Below, in pieces: positions 12,293 through 24,326 of a stretch of 64,000 bases of DNA; the stretch's first letter is position 1, and every line of letters starts with the position of its first letter. Where the stretch lies: NCBI GenBank assembly GCA_973895155.1, contig OZ316898.1, positions 14,074,001 to 14,138,000 of the forward strand. Reading direction: 5' to 3'. Under the pieces are notes generated by a model. The model did no database searches, was not told the DNA's origin, and saw nothing but the letters and a program-made list of their open reading frames with translations. The position numbers were made by a program, and so were the translations under genes. This DNA comes from Marsupella aquatica. Taxonomy: Eukaryota > Marchantiophyta.

Positions 12293-12589
12293 CTCGGGGG
12301 TCTCACTATATGGGGACCTCCCCATCGCCTGCGACGTTTTTAGGCCTCGGACCCCCTAAAATGAAAGAATTTTTTTTAATTTTTTAACCCCTATAAAGTT
12401 GGAATATTCTTAGAATATTCTAAAAATTGGATTAAAAAGACCCTAATATTCTTATAAGTCTCAAAATTGAATTTAAAAGACCCTATTGTTCTTCTACAAA
12501 AATTCTTAAGTCTTCCCTTAGAACCAATAAAATGACCCTATCCTTCGTCGCACGTGATATGCCATTTTTGTGGAAGTGAAACCCCCGAG
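12293..12589 (+). mobile_element. MITE copy 1 (CTCGGGGG family) in integrase
   Basis: 297 bp, ends CTCGGGGGTCTCACT and AGTGAAACCCCCGAG, flanked by exact 8-bp duplications GGGAATTT (12285-12292 and 12590-12597). Noncoding. It splits the integrase reading after REF. Confidence 0.95.
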
Positions 12590-12631
12590 GGGAATTTAGA
12601 ACGTATTGTAAGGAGCAGGGGATTGCCCGTC

Positions 12632-12926
12632 CTCGGGGGTTTCACTTCCACAAAAATGGCATATCACGTGCGACGAAAGATAGGGTCATTTTATTGGTTC
12701 TAAGGGAAGACTTAAGAATTTTTGTAGAAGAACAATATGGTCTTTTAAATTCAATTTTGAGACTTATAAGAACATTAGGGTCTTTTTAATCCAATTTTTA
12801 GAATATTCCAAGAATATTCTAACTTTATAGGGGTTAAAAAATAAATTTTTTTTCTTACATCTTAGGGGTCCGAGGCCTAAAACGTCGCAGGCGATGGGGA
12901 GGTCCCCATATAGTGAGACCCCCGAG
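12632..12926 (-). mobile_element. MITE copy 2, inverted relative to copy 1
   Basis: 295 bp, near-identical to copy 1 in reverse orientation, 42 bp away. Flanking 8-mers TGCCCGTC (12624-12631) and TACCCGCC (12927-12934) match at 6 of 8 positions. Confidence 0.92.
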
Positions 12927-15482
12927 TACCCGCCATGTCACAACAAGTTATACTCCTCAACAAAATGGTGTTTTTGAGAGACTCAACCGAACACTATTGA
13001 ACCGCTCGAGGAGTATGTTGAGTCAATCATGCTTACCACATGAGTTTTGGGGTGAAGCTGTCAATACTGCAGCTTATTTGGTAAATTTTTCTTCATCCAG
13101 TTCTATTGGATTTAAGACGCTATTTGAAATAAGGTACGGGCGTCCAGCAGATTACTCACATCTGAGGATTTTTGGATGTGATGCTTATGTGCTTACACCT
13201 TCCCAGCTTCGATCCAAGCTGGAGTCCAAGTCAAAGAAGTACATTTTCCTTGGCTATCAGAAAGGTGTGAAGGGTTATAGGTTATAGGTTATGGGATCCA
13301 GTAACCTGAAAACTAATTGTCAATAGAGATGTGTTCTTTAATGAATCCAGATCATCAAAGGAGGGGGAGAGTTCTCAGGACTCTCATACTGACAAGGGAA
13401 AATCTTCCATCCCAGACCGGGTTGAGGGGGAGGTTAGTCATGATGCTGTTCATGACAGGAGAGATGGAGAAGTTTCGGGCTTGGAGCTGGTTCCTATGAT
13501 GGAATAGGAGGAGAAAATATATTGTTGGGGTACCTCAAATTCAATTAGCAGCAACAGAAGATCAGCCTGAGTTATCTACTATAAGAACTTCCAATCATTC
13601 TACTAGAGCTCCTACCAAGTATGGTCAATGGGCAGACTCATCTAAGCTAGATGATATTGACATTGCACCTGATGAAGATGATATGGCTTTGATCTTGGAA
13701 GAAGGAAAGCCTTCTTCGTACAGTGAGGCTTGTGCTTCAGAGCAGAAGCATGAGTGGAATGCAGCAATGCAGAGGGAGTTGCAATCTTTGAGTGACAACA
13801 AGACATGGGAGCTGATGGAGCTTCCAAGAGGTTAGCAAGTGATGGACAACAAGTGGATTTACAAGTTGAAGGACAGTCCTTCAAGGGCGGAGACAAGATC
13901 TACAAGGCAAGGCTTGTTGCCAAGGGATTCACTTAGGAGAAAGGAGTGGATTACAATGAGTTCTTTTCATCGGTGGCTAAGTATTTCACAATTCAGATCT
14001 TGTGTCAGCTTGTTATGTTTTTTGATCTAGTGATGGATCAGATGGATGTTGTTACTGCTTTTCTCTATGGCAACTTGGAAAAGATGATCTTCATGAGACA
14101 ACCAGTAGGCTTTATGAAGAAGGGCCAAGAGAACTTAGTTTGCAGATTGCTCAAGTCCTTCTATGGATTGAAGCAATCTCCCAGACAATGGAACAAGCGA
14201 TTTGATGATTTCATACTTGCTCAAGGTTTTACAAGGATGGTATTTGGTCCTTGTGTGTATACAAAATCAGTCAAGAATGATGTATTTGGTTTAATCATTC
14301 TGGTTATCTATGTGGATGACATGCTGATTGTGGCTAAAGATCAATCTGAGGTTGACAAACTCAAGGCAAAATTGAAATCTGAATTCAGGATGAAGGATCT
14401 TGGTAAGGCCAAGAGGATCTTAGGGATGAAGATTTTTAGGAACTCTGAAATTGGACAGTTTGGTTTGAGTCAAGGCCAGTATGCGGGGAAAGTACTTGCA
14501 CGATTCAACATGGAGAACTGTAAGCCAATGAGTATTCCTTTAGTTTCATATTTTAAGTTATCATCGGCTTTCTCTCTTGTGGATCGATGCTGTGGAGAAA
14601 GGTCTGATGGCTAAGATTCCTTATGAGAAGGCAGTAGGCAATCTGATGTATTTGATGACTTGTACTAGGCCTGACTTGGCCCTAGCGATGGGCAAGGTTA
14701 GCAGATTCATGTCAAATCCAGGGAATGTACATTGGGAAGCTATGAAATGGATTCTCATGTATGTGAAGGAAACACAGGACTATGATTACTATTTGATGCC
14801 AGATCAGATAGAACGTTAGTTGACTGTGTAGATTCTGACTATGGAGGTTGTCTGGACACAAGGAGGTCTACAACTGGGTTTGTATTTACTCTTCAGTGGT
14901 GGAGGATGTATCAGTTAGAAATCTACCTTGCAGAAGTGTATATCTCAGTCTACTACAAAAGCAGAGTATGTTGTAGCAGCAGAAGCAGCAAAGGAAGCAA
15001 TTTGGTTGGACAAGTTGATAGCGGAGATGAGTTTAGAGCATGGCAAAATGTCTCTAAACTGTGATAGTCAGAGTACTCTTCACTTGGCTACTAACCAGGT
15101 GATGGATAGCAGGGTGGAACACATTGATATCAGGTACCATTTTATCAGGCAACCAGTGTCTGATAAAAATTTTGAGCTAGTCAAGATTGATGGAAAACTC
15201 AATCCCGCTGATGCCTTTGTACCAAAGTGATTCCTTTGGAGAGTTTCTCAAGACACCGTGCTACTTTATAGGTTTTGCAGTCTTAGTGCAATTAAAATTA
15301 TTTAGCGATGTGTGACTATTTGTATATGGATTACTCATTCCTGTTTGGCTATGGCTTAGTTCTAGTTAGCCCTTAGTTAACCCTTGTAGTTTTTAGGGGG
15401 AGACTTGGTTTGGTGATTGTCTAGAACTTCCCGCTGAGGAATCCATATGGTAGCATTTAGTCTAGTCCCCAAGACAAGAGTC

Positions 15483-15493
15483 AAGGGGGAGTT
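15483..15493 (+). other. Copia polypurine tract
   Basis: AAGGGGGAG sits directly upstream of the TGTTAG start of the 3' LTR; it would be the plus-strand priming site. Confidence 0.85.
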
Positions 15494-15799
15494 TGTTAGA
15501 TATTACTCTAGTCTTGTGACTCTAGCTATTGTTAGCGGTAGTGTTTTTGTGTATTAAGCCAGGGCTGATGCCAGACCCTGGTGAAACTTAGGCTCATTGT
15601 TACGGAGCTAGTTGAAAGATAGGGAGAGCTTGTGTTGTGGATGTTTGGTATGGCCGGTCGGCCTAGAGTGCAATAAAGCTCCTGTGTGTTCCCGTGGACG
15701 TAGCCTCATGTGGAGGTGAACCACGTATCTCTCTGTGTTGACTATTGTGCGTTGGATGGTTCATGGGTTTGTCATTGCGAATGTCGTCTATGCTCAACA
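15494..15799 (+). repeat. Copia 3' LTR
   Basis: 306 bp, TGTTAGATATT to CTCAACA; complete copy of the LTR truncated at the 5' side. Confidence 0.93.
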
Positions 15800-15811
15800 C
15801 TATAGCCAAAC

Positions 15812-16175
15812 TGTTAGGTTATGCCTCTAGTATAACCTATATACTTCCATAGTACTAGCTGGACTTCACTATACTAGGATAACACTAGTTTGAGTTCCAG
15901 GTTCCCATAGACCATGGGAGGGGGTATACCCAAGGGTAATACAAACTTGTGCTCACATTTGAAGGTTCACTCTTTAGAAGACAGAGTGAGGGAGTGAGAG
16001 GAGGAGCTCTAGCACGTTGGCTATGGTGGATGTAATAGGTGTGTATTACTGGATTTCTCTCACGGCCGTGGACGTAGCCCAGACGGGGTGAACCACGTAC
16101 TTTCATTGTCGGAGTCTATGGATGTTGTTCACATGCGTTGACGTTGTCTCGTTCGGTCTAGATCATATCCCAACA
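15812..16175 (+). mobile_element. Solo copia-type LTR with 5-bp duplication
   Basis: 364 bp starting TGTTAGG and ending CCCAACA, flanked by exact CAAAC at 15807-15811 and 16176-16180. It contains the copia U5-like GTGGACGTAGCCCAGACGGGGTGAACCACGTA pattern in two pieces. It has no interior and lies 12 bp past the preceding element. It differs from the neighbouring LTR, so it is a separate family. Confidence 0.9.
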
Positions 16176-16184
16176 CAAACTAGC

Positions 16185-16450
16185 TAGCTTTTGGAGATTT
16201 TTATTAAAATTCTAATTTTTTTAATAAAAATAACAATTGAAAAATGTTTAGGAAATATTTTATAATTTTATGAAGAAAAAAATTTAAAAATACCAAACCT
16301 ATTATATGACTTCAAAATCTGTAAAAGTGGAAAACTAATATTTTTCCAAGTTTCAGATTTTCCTATAGCCAACTTGTTAGTCCATATAAAAATGTAGACC
16401 CCTGCCTACTATACAAGAGTTGCATACCAAGGTGTTGTATTGTTACAAAA
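16185..16450 (-). repeat. Dispersed AT-rich repeat, partner at 50.2 kb
   Basis: The reverse complement matches 50205-50490: shared AGGGGTCTACATTTTTATATGG, then GTTGGCTA, TTGAAGTCATAT and AATTTTAATAAAAAT in the same order. No coding content. Confidence 0.75.
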
Positions 16451-17111
16451 TATATTTCTATCATATGGATTTTGCAGCTTTGAAATTAGAGCAATTTATA
16501 GAAGTTGGTATTGCTGAATTGCATATTGCAATGCATATTTTGGGAGTGTTTTCATTTGAGAGATAAATTTGTAAATGGTTGCAATATCTACTATCGGGAA
16601 AACTCTGAGGGAATATGGGAATAAGCAAGCTTGAGGGGAAGTGAAAAGTCTCATTTTCTCCATAAAAGTACATACTAATTGTCCATATTCAAGAATATTC
16701 CATAATGACCAAAATGTGACATGGATTGGCTAGGATTGCTTGGAAAAGATTTAAAGATTAGATCTTGCATGTCAAGTCTTTGAAAGTGTGCACAACATTG
16801 TTGAAAGTGCTCATAACCTTGTGAAAGTGTGTCCAACATACCTTTTGGGGAGTATATATATTTAACCACATTTTAATGACATTTTCAGTCCTTTACTTCA
16901 GTCTTTCAAAAGTAGTTGTCCATAGTTCAGGTTGTCTCCTTTGGTAAACCTCAATCTTGCTACCTATTGATCAATCAATCTCAATCAATTACATATCAGA
17001 GATACACTAAAGAGTAAAGAGCTAAACGTGTAAAGTAGGATAGGTAGTAAGAGAAGACATCCAGACCAGGCACAGAAGGGAACACTTCACAAGGGAACAC
17101 TTCTGAATCAC
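16451..17111. other. Noncoding AT-rich gap
   Basis: I see no gene, repeat array or splice-consistent frame here, only simple AT-rich sequence. Confidence 0.6.
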
Positions 17112-17979
17112 ACCTTTCTCCTCGTTTTCTTGTTTTTTAGAACTCAATCTGGAAGCCCCATCTTCCCCGCTTTCCTCTTCCACGTTGTACCTGATTAGCT
17201 TTCTAGCTTCTTTTCCTCTTGACCTAGGTATATGTAGGTAGTTTCAGCTCCTGTGTCATCAATTCTTGTCCTGCTACAGTTCATCTTTGTAGTGGGGCCC
17301 TCTCCTGTGCCCACTCCATCTCTTCTTGCGCTCTCCTCTCTTCTTAGCCTCCATAAATTCCTAGCTTGCAGTGTACCAATCTCTGCCTCCTCAACTTACA
17401 CCTCACCTTCCCCTCAGGGTCCTTTGTTAAATCTATCGTTCCGGCCCTTCAATGTGTACGTCAATGAAACAACTCAGACATATTTACCACTGAGAAGTGT
17501 ACTGATTACCATGGCAACACAGAAAGGTGTAAGATAAAACAATGCTGACTAAATGAAGTACACACTTGTCTTCTCTTGCCACAGTACCCACTCTTAATAC
17601 TCACACACAAGCCATTAGCTGTCTCTTGAGCATTACTGATTTTGCTGGGAAGGGGTAAAGCAAGTATTCAGCTAACCTATTGATCTCCGAATTTCCTACT
17701 CATCTCAAGACATCAAGTGCCACATCAGCCCTCGAATTAGCCTCTAGTAGAACAGAACAGAAGAAATGCAGTGCAGTGCAGAAACTCCTGGCATTCGGGT
17801 CAAGCCGAGGTGACTGTACGTCATAAGGCCATTAGTGGCGAAGTGAGAAAAAAAGAGCCACAGGTAAGAAAATATGTTAGCTAGCTTCGATCACATCATT
17901 ATCCTAAAAGTAATTGCCCTACCACCTTCCCTTCATAGAGATATAGGAAAATTTGGTCAGCTGCATGCGGAGGTAAGGT

Positions 17980-18018
17980 ACGGTGTTTCAAGTACTTCTA
18001 CAGTACTTGAAACACCGT
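17980..18018. repeat. Perfect 17-bp hairpin
   Basis: ACGGTGTTTCAAGTACT and its reverse complement are separated by TCTAC. The homologous spot on the right arm (about 32055-32085) lacks one half. Confidence 0.9.
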
Positions 18019-20691
18019 TGTGACGTGACCTATCCGTTTAAGTCGGTCAGATTATACAACAATGCCACTGAATCGTCCGCTAACTCCGCAAACTGCTCCC
18101 TGGAGTGAGAGAGTTTGATGTGCCTGGCCTCTACCTGTGATGCAGCCATTTCAGAAACGTTCGATCGGACGCTCCCTTTCCGAAATAATACCGCATAGCT
18201 GATTCGTACCTTCTGGGCCCACCGCTCAACATGAGCTGAGAGGACCCCTCACCATTCCAGTCACTTTCATCACGTGGTCTGGAAATGCGCTACTTCAATA
18301 TACACAATAAGATTTCGAGGAGCACAGCGATGCGTGACCCACGGACTTAATTAAAGCCAATGATGACCTTTCGAAAGAAGCTGAATCATATGAGTCAGCT
18401 TACAAATCCATTCATAGACGGGACCCACAGTTTTGAGCTCACACTCAATGTATTTACTCGTTACAAGAACGAATGTTCGTGGATGTATAGGTATTTCGAA
18501 AAATCTTTCACAGGCGTCTTCATATCATCCGGAGTTCATATCATCCGGAGTTATATATATATATAGGTCGTGCTCTTGTCGAATAACTTTCTACAGACTT
18601 ACTTCTTTATTAATTAATCAATAAGCTATCCTGTCTTTATTTTCAGACAAGGCAGGATAAGTCCTGTATAAAAAGCTCATTTGGTGATTCAAACTCATAT
18701 CTCGAACATGACTGTATTGAACGGTGAGTCTCAAAATCAGTCACCTCCGATATTGAAGATCTGAGCTCTGGCCGTGGCAATCTGGACAGTGTAGTCCGTA
18801 GTTGGCCCAGCCTAATGCCAACAGGCTGGCCCCGAGGCTGGCATGCTACTGAGCCTGGTGAGCAGGCGGTGGAATATGAAAGGTGAAATAAATCTAGAAA
18901 ACATAATACAAACTACAGCCGCATTTCGTTGAAGTCCGTGGTGAGCAAGGCACGATTCAAGAGCAAGGACCCTGTGGTAGCTCTGGAAATCAAGGAACAA
19001 ATATATTTTTGGATCTATCGGACTTTCTTTTGATATCCACTTGTTCTTTACAGAAGTATCGGTGGTGATCTTTGCTGCGGCTTGCAGTCACCCGAAAAGT
19101 CGTTACCACAGGTTATTACGGGCCTGAAGCCTTGTGGAAAATGAGAAATTCAGATGACTACTAGCTGGGGGTGGTAGGATTTATTAGTTTGGTCCCATTG
19201 AACTTGGGGACTGAGACCCCGGCTTGTTTTTCGTTCACTTAATTTGATCCTGTTAGGTTACTGACAGATAGACACTCTCTCCATTTCTCCCCCAGCATTT
19301 TGTACTAGGTCTTTCTTTTTTATGTGTGGCAATTCACTCTTAAGTATTTAGGTTATTGGGACTCCCTGGAGGGGCCAGTTGGTTGATGTTGGCCTTTTCT
19401 CTCTGGTTTAGCTTAGTTGTAGATTTTTTTGCCAACGTGAATGGCTCTTTGTGGCTCTGTTGGCTTGCTTGTTTCCCTCCTATTGTGGGGTTTTGGCTGT
19501 CTTTATCATATATAAATTTTTTGGGTGTTTCTTCCCCCTCCGAAAACAAAACGAGCAACTGACCCCAATTTTGAAAGGCTAAGTAGGTCAGAATTTGGGT
19601 GACCCCAATTTGAAAGGCTAAGTAGGTCAGAATTTGGATGTCTCTTCCGCCTCCAAAAAAACAAAAACAAAAGAAGCAACGGACACCAATTTGAAAGGCT
19701 AAGTAGGTCAGAATTTCAGTCCTCGCATGGGTCCTAAAGAGGACAATTGGCAAATCACCTCGCCTTGAAGGCCTACAAGGCCAACAAATATCTGTATCGC
19801 TAAACCACCTAACCTTCATTTTGTGTATGGGAGGTCCGCGCAATTTCTCTCCTGTGCTGCAAAGCTAAGGAATGGTACAAACTTGCAGCTCGGGCCTAGA
19901 TCCTGGGAGTGGATGACTGACTACTTAGACGCAAGTGCTGAAGGCAAGTTACGGAGGTTCTAATTAATTACTTCCTACACGCATACCAGAAGGGACACCA
20001 AGATTGGAGCCCAGTTGAAGCAATACCGTCAGCTTCTCTCCAAGATCGAGTTTTGGGTCTAGTTTTATTAACCATAGTTTTCTCCAAACCAAAATTTCAA
20101 ATTTGCCATAAAGTAAATGTTGGAGTACTTACAGCAATGTAAACCCTTATTTACTGAGAAATGCGCTCAAGGCTTGATACTGTAAAGCCAAGTAAAACAC
20201 AAACTCGTAACGTACATGGCATACCATTCAATTGTCATTATATTCTCTACCTACTACTGTCCCCAATATATGGATCTGATAAACCACAACAAAATAATAT
20301 CTACTAAATCACATCAAAATAATCTAACCTACTGAATCTACTCTACCACCCTATCAACTCTACTGTGGTGCGGTGCGACTCTAGTAAATAAATGGCTAAA
20401 CATCCCCAGACTTATCCTACCTTATGTGACTCTGGCTTTTATCAAGTTTGATGTAAGCTAGTGTTCTTAGATTAATCCTACTTACAATCCTAGAGTATGT
20501 ATATTCTCTTGGTAATAAGTAGACTTTGCCAAATCCAGGGCCCAAACCTCTCGTGTTCATTATGGGAGTTTGTAGACAAACTACTACTCCCGCTATTACT
20601 AGCCTAATTATAGATTCTTGACCTGAGTGTCAATTTTGGGCTACCAAACAGTGTCAATGAGATCCACAAGGCAAAATTGTCATGGCCCAGC

Positions 20692-20980
20692 CTTAAAGGT
20701 CTCACTGTATGGAGGCCTCCCCATCACCTACAATGATTTTAGGCCTCGGCCCCCCTCAAATATAGGAAACAGTTTTTATTTTTTAACCCTATAAAGCTAG
20801 AACATTCTTCAAATATTCTAGAAATTGGATTAATTAGACCCTAATGTTCTTATAAGTCTCAAAATTAGATTTTAAAGACCATATTGTTCTTCTGAGAAAA
20901 TTCTTAAATGTTACCGTAAAATCAATGAAATGACCCTATCCTTCGTCGCACATGATGTGCTCTTTTTGTGGAAGTAAAAA
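20692..20980 (+). mobile_element. MITE, CTCGGGGG family, 3' end damaged
   Basis: Starts CTTAAAGGTCTCACTGTATGG and follows the family through AGGCCTCGG, TAAGTCTCAAAATT and CTTCGTCGCACATGATGTG to GTGGAAGT. The terminal CCCCCGAG and duplication are gone. Confidence 0.8.
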
Positions 20981-20984
20981 TTAC

Positions 20985-21560
20985 TTATCCTCATTAGTGT
21001 TTTTTCTCCCTGGAGTTTTTCCTACTTGTTAAATTCCTACATTTAAAGTAGGAATTATTCCCTAGATCATGTAATGTGGGATTGTGTTCACTTTACACTT
21101 GGGGGTCTCACTATAATTATGGAGACCTCCCCATCACCTGCGATGGTTTTGGGCCTTGGATCCCCTAACATGTAAGAAAATTATAAATTTTGAACCCCAA
21201 TATAGTTGGAGTATTCTTGGAATATTCCAAAAATTTGATTGAAAAGACTCTAATGTTCTTATAAGTTTCAAAATTGAATTTGAAAGACCCTATTGTTCTT
21301 TTGCAAAAATTAATTCTTAAGTCTTCAATCCCTTTGAAGATCAATAAAATGACTCTATCCTTTGCCACACCTGATGTGTCATTTTCTTGACCATTTTTGT
21401 GGAAGTGAAACCCACGAGACTTTACACACTGAGTTTTTCCTCACTTTAGTGTTAGCATGTCAGGGAAAAGGGTCCCTAAGTGGGAGTTTGGGGAGTTTTA
21501 GCAGCATGGGAGTGTGTCCATTCTGCCTTCAATCTGTTGGAATGGGCAATATATGATGCA
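20985..21560 (+). repeat. Older dispersed repeat hosting a MITE
   Basis: Flanks of the 21-kb MITE (CCTACTTGTTAAATTCCTACATTT before it, AGTGTTAGCATGTCAGGG after it) recur without the MITE at 21650-21840 and inverted at 23935-24018 plus 24327-24480. Confidence 0.8.
21098..21418 (+). mobile_element. MITE with exact 8-bp duplication ACTTTACA
   Basis: 321 bp, CTTGGGGGTCTCACT to GAAACCCACGAG, flanked by ACTTTACA at 21090-21097 and 21419-21426. It sits in an older repeat whose empty relative is at about 21650-21840. Confidence 0.95.
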
Positions 21561-21649
21561 TGAAATCTATTTACAAAATGGAATAATTGGATCATGTACA
21601 AAATAGATCAAAATCTTGGATGATAGTAGAAAACTAATTAACTATGCTT

Positions 21650-21840
21650 AATATTAGTGTTTTTGATCCCTTAACTTTTCCTGCTTGTTGAATTCCTACA
21701 TTTGAAGTGGGGATATTCCCTATCATTTAATGTGGTATTGTGTCTCATTTACAGACTTTGTGTGTTACGATCCCCCTCCCCACTCCAGTGTTAGCAAGCT
21801 AGGGAAAAAGGTCCCTAAGTGGGAGTTTTACCAAAATGAG
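21650..21840 (+). repeat. Older repeat copy without MITE (empty site)
   Basis: Contains TTGAATTCCTACATTTGAAG and AGTGTTAGCAAGCTAGGG joined by TCATTTACAGACTTTG, where the related copy has the MITE between two ACTTTACA. Confidence 0.8.
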
Positions 21841-22034
21841 TTGTGCCCAGGCAAATCTTGTGCTAGGGATAGGGGAGGCAGAGGAGAGGAAAATTAAAGG
21901 ACGTTGTCAGGAGGAAAGTTAAGTAATGGAGGGGATGGAGGGAAATGAGTCATACATTTACAAATTTAATGATTCGCTTACAAATACTTGAGTTTTCTTA
22001 CATTTCTTTGGCCGCACGTCCTCTAAGTCTCATT

Positions 22035-22280
22035 TTTTTAAGTCCCCATCCTGTGCAACATTTTCAAGGCTTGGACATTGTGTGAGTTGACACTAAAACT
22101 CTAGGATTATTTTTCTACTTTTTATACCTATTCCAAAAATTATTGATAATCTCCACTTAGTATGTTTTCTTATTGGTCTCAAAATTCGTTAAGTCTTCTC
22201 TTAGTTCCAATACAATGATTGAATTCTTTGTTGCATGTGATGTACCATTTGTGCAATTATGCAAGTTTGTAAGACTGTCA
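22035..22280 (+). mobile_element. Decayed MITE remnant (left-arm copy)
   Basis: CCCCATCCTGTGCAACATTTTCAAGGC to GTTGCATGTGATGTACCATTT follows the family at low similarity. It aligns with 29596-29888 in the other palindrome arm, so the insertion predates the arm duplication. Confidence 0.6.
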
Positions 22281-23366
22281 AGCCCCGAGCTTTGCCTCCT
22301 CAAACCTTAGCTTATAATTGTCTTGTGTCTAGGCTTCAAATGTCCCGTCAAATGTTTGTTCTCCACTCAATACAAACTCTTCATTCATACGGTCCCAAAC
22401 CACAAAATCAAACCCGTGTGAACCAGATGTCACTCTGATCTCTTCTCCCATTCATGCAAATTAAATGTCGGCCGGCCGGTGAAAATGTTGCCTTAACATT
22501 TAAGTTACTTATATTCTTAATATATCCTCACTCATGATCTCCCATCTCAGTTGAGCATAATTATATTTTCCCCTTTTGCACATCTTACTTCTACCTCCCC
22601 TAACCTTACTTGTAAGCTCACTCTAACCCTCCTTTCCTAGCTCTTCCCTCCATTTACAATTTTGGCCTTGACCCATATTTAATTCATGTTCTATTTTGAG
22701 TATTTTCTTGGCATACAAAAATATATAACCATCGACTACCCCACATGCCAGCCCACATCTTACACATCAATCAACAAGACTCTTGGTATGAGGACAACAT
22801 TAATATTCTTTGTGTCGCCATCTTCCATCATGGTGACCAACTGAATATTTCTAGCTCCATAATTGCCCAACTGCTGGGGCTGTTGGTCACCCAATTTTCA
22901 TGACCCTGCCTTAACTCACTTTCAGCCCACTTTCAAGTTGCTTCCCTATGTGATCTGAACAATCATGTAACTTGTGAGTCTGTCTTTGCTAGCCACAACT
23001 CAAGCCTAGCTTCTTTGGATCATCCTTTTTGCATGCAATTTTCCCTAAACACTCTTACTAGCTTGGGTTGACTCAATTAATTACAAGATTTGGTGTACAA
23101 TAGGCATTTAAGCAGTGGATAAATAATTAAAGGTATAATATCAAAGAAGGCAAGCCACCAATGGCCACCCAAAGACCCAAAGGCTTTGCAAAGCATAGCA
23201 AGCCTGAGACCAGTATTTAGCATTGGGCTATAATTGGACACATCAGTTTGTGTATGGGAAAAGTGGGCAGTCCGGCCAAAAGACTGATGGTCTGCCATCA
23301 ATTGGAAATTGCGGGGGAAATGATTTTTAATGAACCATATATATATCTAGTACAAGGAGATAATTC

Positions 23367-23534
23367 CCTGGGGTCCTCACTTCTTTTCTTCCAACCCATC
23401 ATGCACAAATAAGTATAGAGTTTTTATATTGGGTTTAGTGAAATACTTTTAAATTTTTGTTGAAGAACATTAGGGTTTGATTCCCCAAAACTTTGCGCGT
23501 GATATGGGACAACCCTTGGATTGAGGTCCCTGAG
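23367..23534 (+). mobile_element. Internally deleted MITE, subfamily with CCTCRCTTC start
   Basis: 168 bp, CCTGGGGTCCTCACTTC to TTGAGGTCCCTGAG. It matches both ends of the 35,181-35,485 copy. Flanking GATAATTC and GATAATTT agree at 7 of 8 bases. Confidence 0.8.
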
Positions 23535-24018
23535 GATAATTTATGATCATGATTAACTAAGGATAGAATCTGCATGAGTAGTCCAAGCCAGAAAACACTA
23601 ATTTGTAAAGTTTAAAATAGTTTTAAGAGGGCAACAAGGGCCATATATTTCCAGCCAATGGCCAGGCCAGTGGCAGCAAAACCAGCAGGTGGCACATACT
23701 CAAATTAAGGCCAGGAAACAACATTCAAGGAAAACCTGCTAGACACCTGCCGCATTTTCCACATGAAACTAGGGAGGGCCTGGCCAAGTCCATTGTCCAC
23801 TTGTGACCAGTCAGAGTTAATCGCAATTTATCAGCCATCTAGTGATTATCTTATATGAACATTTTAAAATAATATAAGTCATAGGAAATCTGTGAAACCC
23901 CACTGACATAAGTGGAACACTCAACCACAACTTACATTTGAACTCTCACAAAGGCAGAATGGACACACTCCCATGTTACTTAGTAAAACTCCGACTTAGG
24001 GGCCCTTTCCCTAGCATG

Positions 24019-24326
24019 CTTGGGGATCTCACTATATGAGGGCCTTCCCATCACTTGTGACTATTTCAGGCCTCAGACCCCCTAATTAAAATGTAAGGAA
24101 TTTTCCTAAATTTTGACCCCTTTAAAGTTGTAATATTCTTAAATTTTGATTAAATTAAAGGACCCGGGAAAGGACCCCAATGGACTTACAAGTCTCAAAA
24201 TTGAATTTAAAAGACAATATTATTAATTTTCTAAGAATTTTTTTGAATTATTCCCTTAGACCCAATCAAATGACCCTATCATGCGTCACATGTGATGTGC
24301 CATTTTTATGGAAATGAAACTTCAAG
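24019..24326 (+). mobile_element. MITE with exact 8-bp duplication CTAGCATG
   Basis: 308 bp, CTTGGGGATCTCACT to GAAACTTCAAG, flanked by CTAGCATG at 24011-24018 and 24327-24334. It sits at a different place in the same older repeat as the 21-kb copy. Confidence 0.93.

Larger units (their letters stand above)
11447..15230 (+). pseudogene. Copia pol remnant (PR-INT-RT-RNase H)
   Basis: Order: protease-like WILDSACTF near 11495; integrase zinc region (LWHFRLGHMSE, CEHC) at about 11885-12000; integrase core with HSDVWG and RSDNGGEY at about 12070-12275, continuing after 12930 with YTPQQNGV; reverse transcriptase with YGLKQSPRQW and the catalytic YVDDM near 14310-14325; RNase H (QSTTKAEYV...CDSQSTLHLA...IDIRYHFIR) at about 14945-15150. 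Broken by TGA at 12206, a frameshift near 11716, several TAG codons at conserved positions (for example near 13935) and two MITEs. It has no intact polyprotein. Confidence 0.93.
8424..15799 (+). mobile_element. Degenerate Ty1/copia LTR retrotransposon
   Basis: The two LTRs are 8424-8709 and 15494-15799. A primer-binding site complementary to initiator tRNA-Met follows the 5' LTR, and a polypurine tract precedes the 3' LTR. The interior has gag, protease, integrase, reverse transcriptase and RNase H in copia order, all broken by stops, frameshifts and two MITE insertions. The 5' LTR lacks about 20 bp near its start. By eye the LTRs differ at roughly 20 of about 275 aligned positions (near 7%), so the insertion is old. 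No matching 5-bp target-site duplication is visible (AGGTA left, CTATA right), so one edge may be rearranged. Confidence 0.95.

Noticed and set aside
10387-15230. Alternative genetic code (TAG/TAA as glutamine), suggested by stops at Gln positions
   Set aside because: The AP2 and ParB-like genes use ordinary glutamine codons and end in TAA; the copia stops also include TGA at Arg and Trp positions and are accompanied by frameshifts, so decay explains them.
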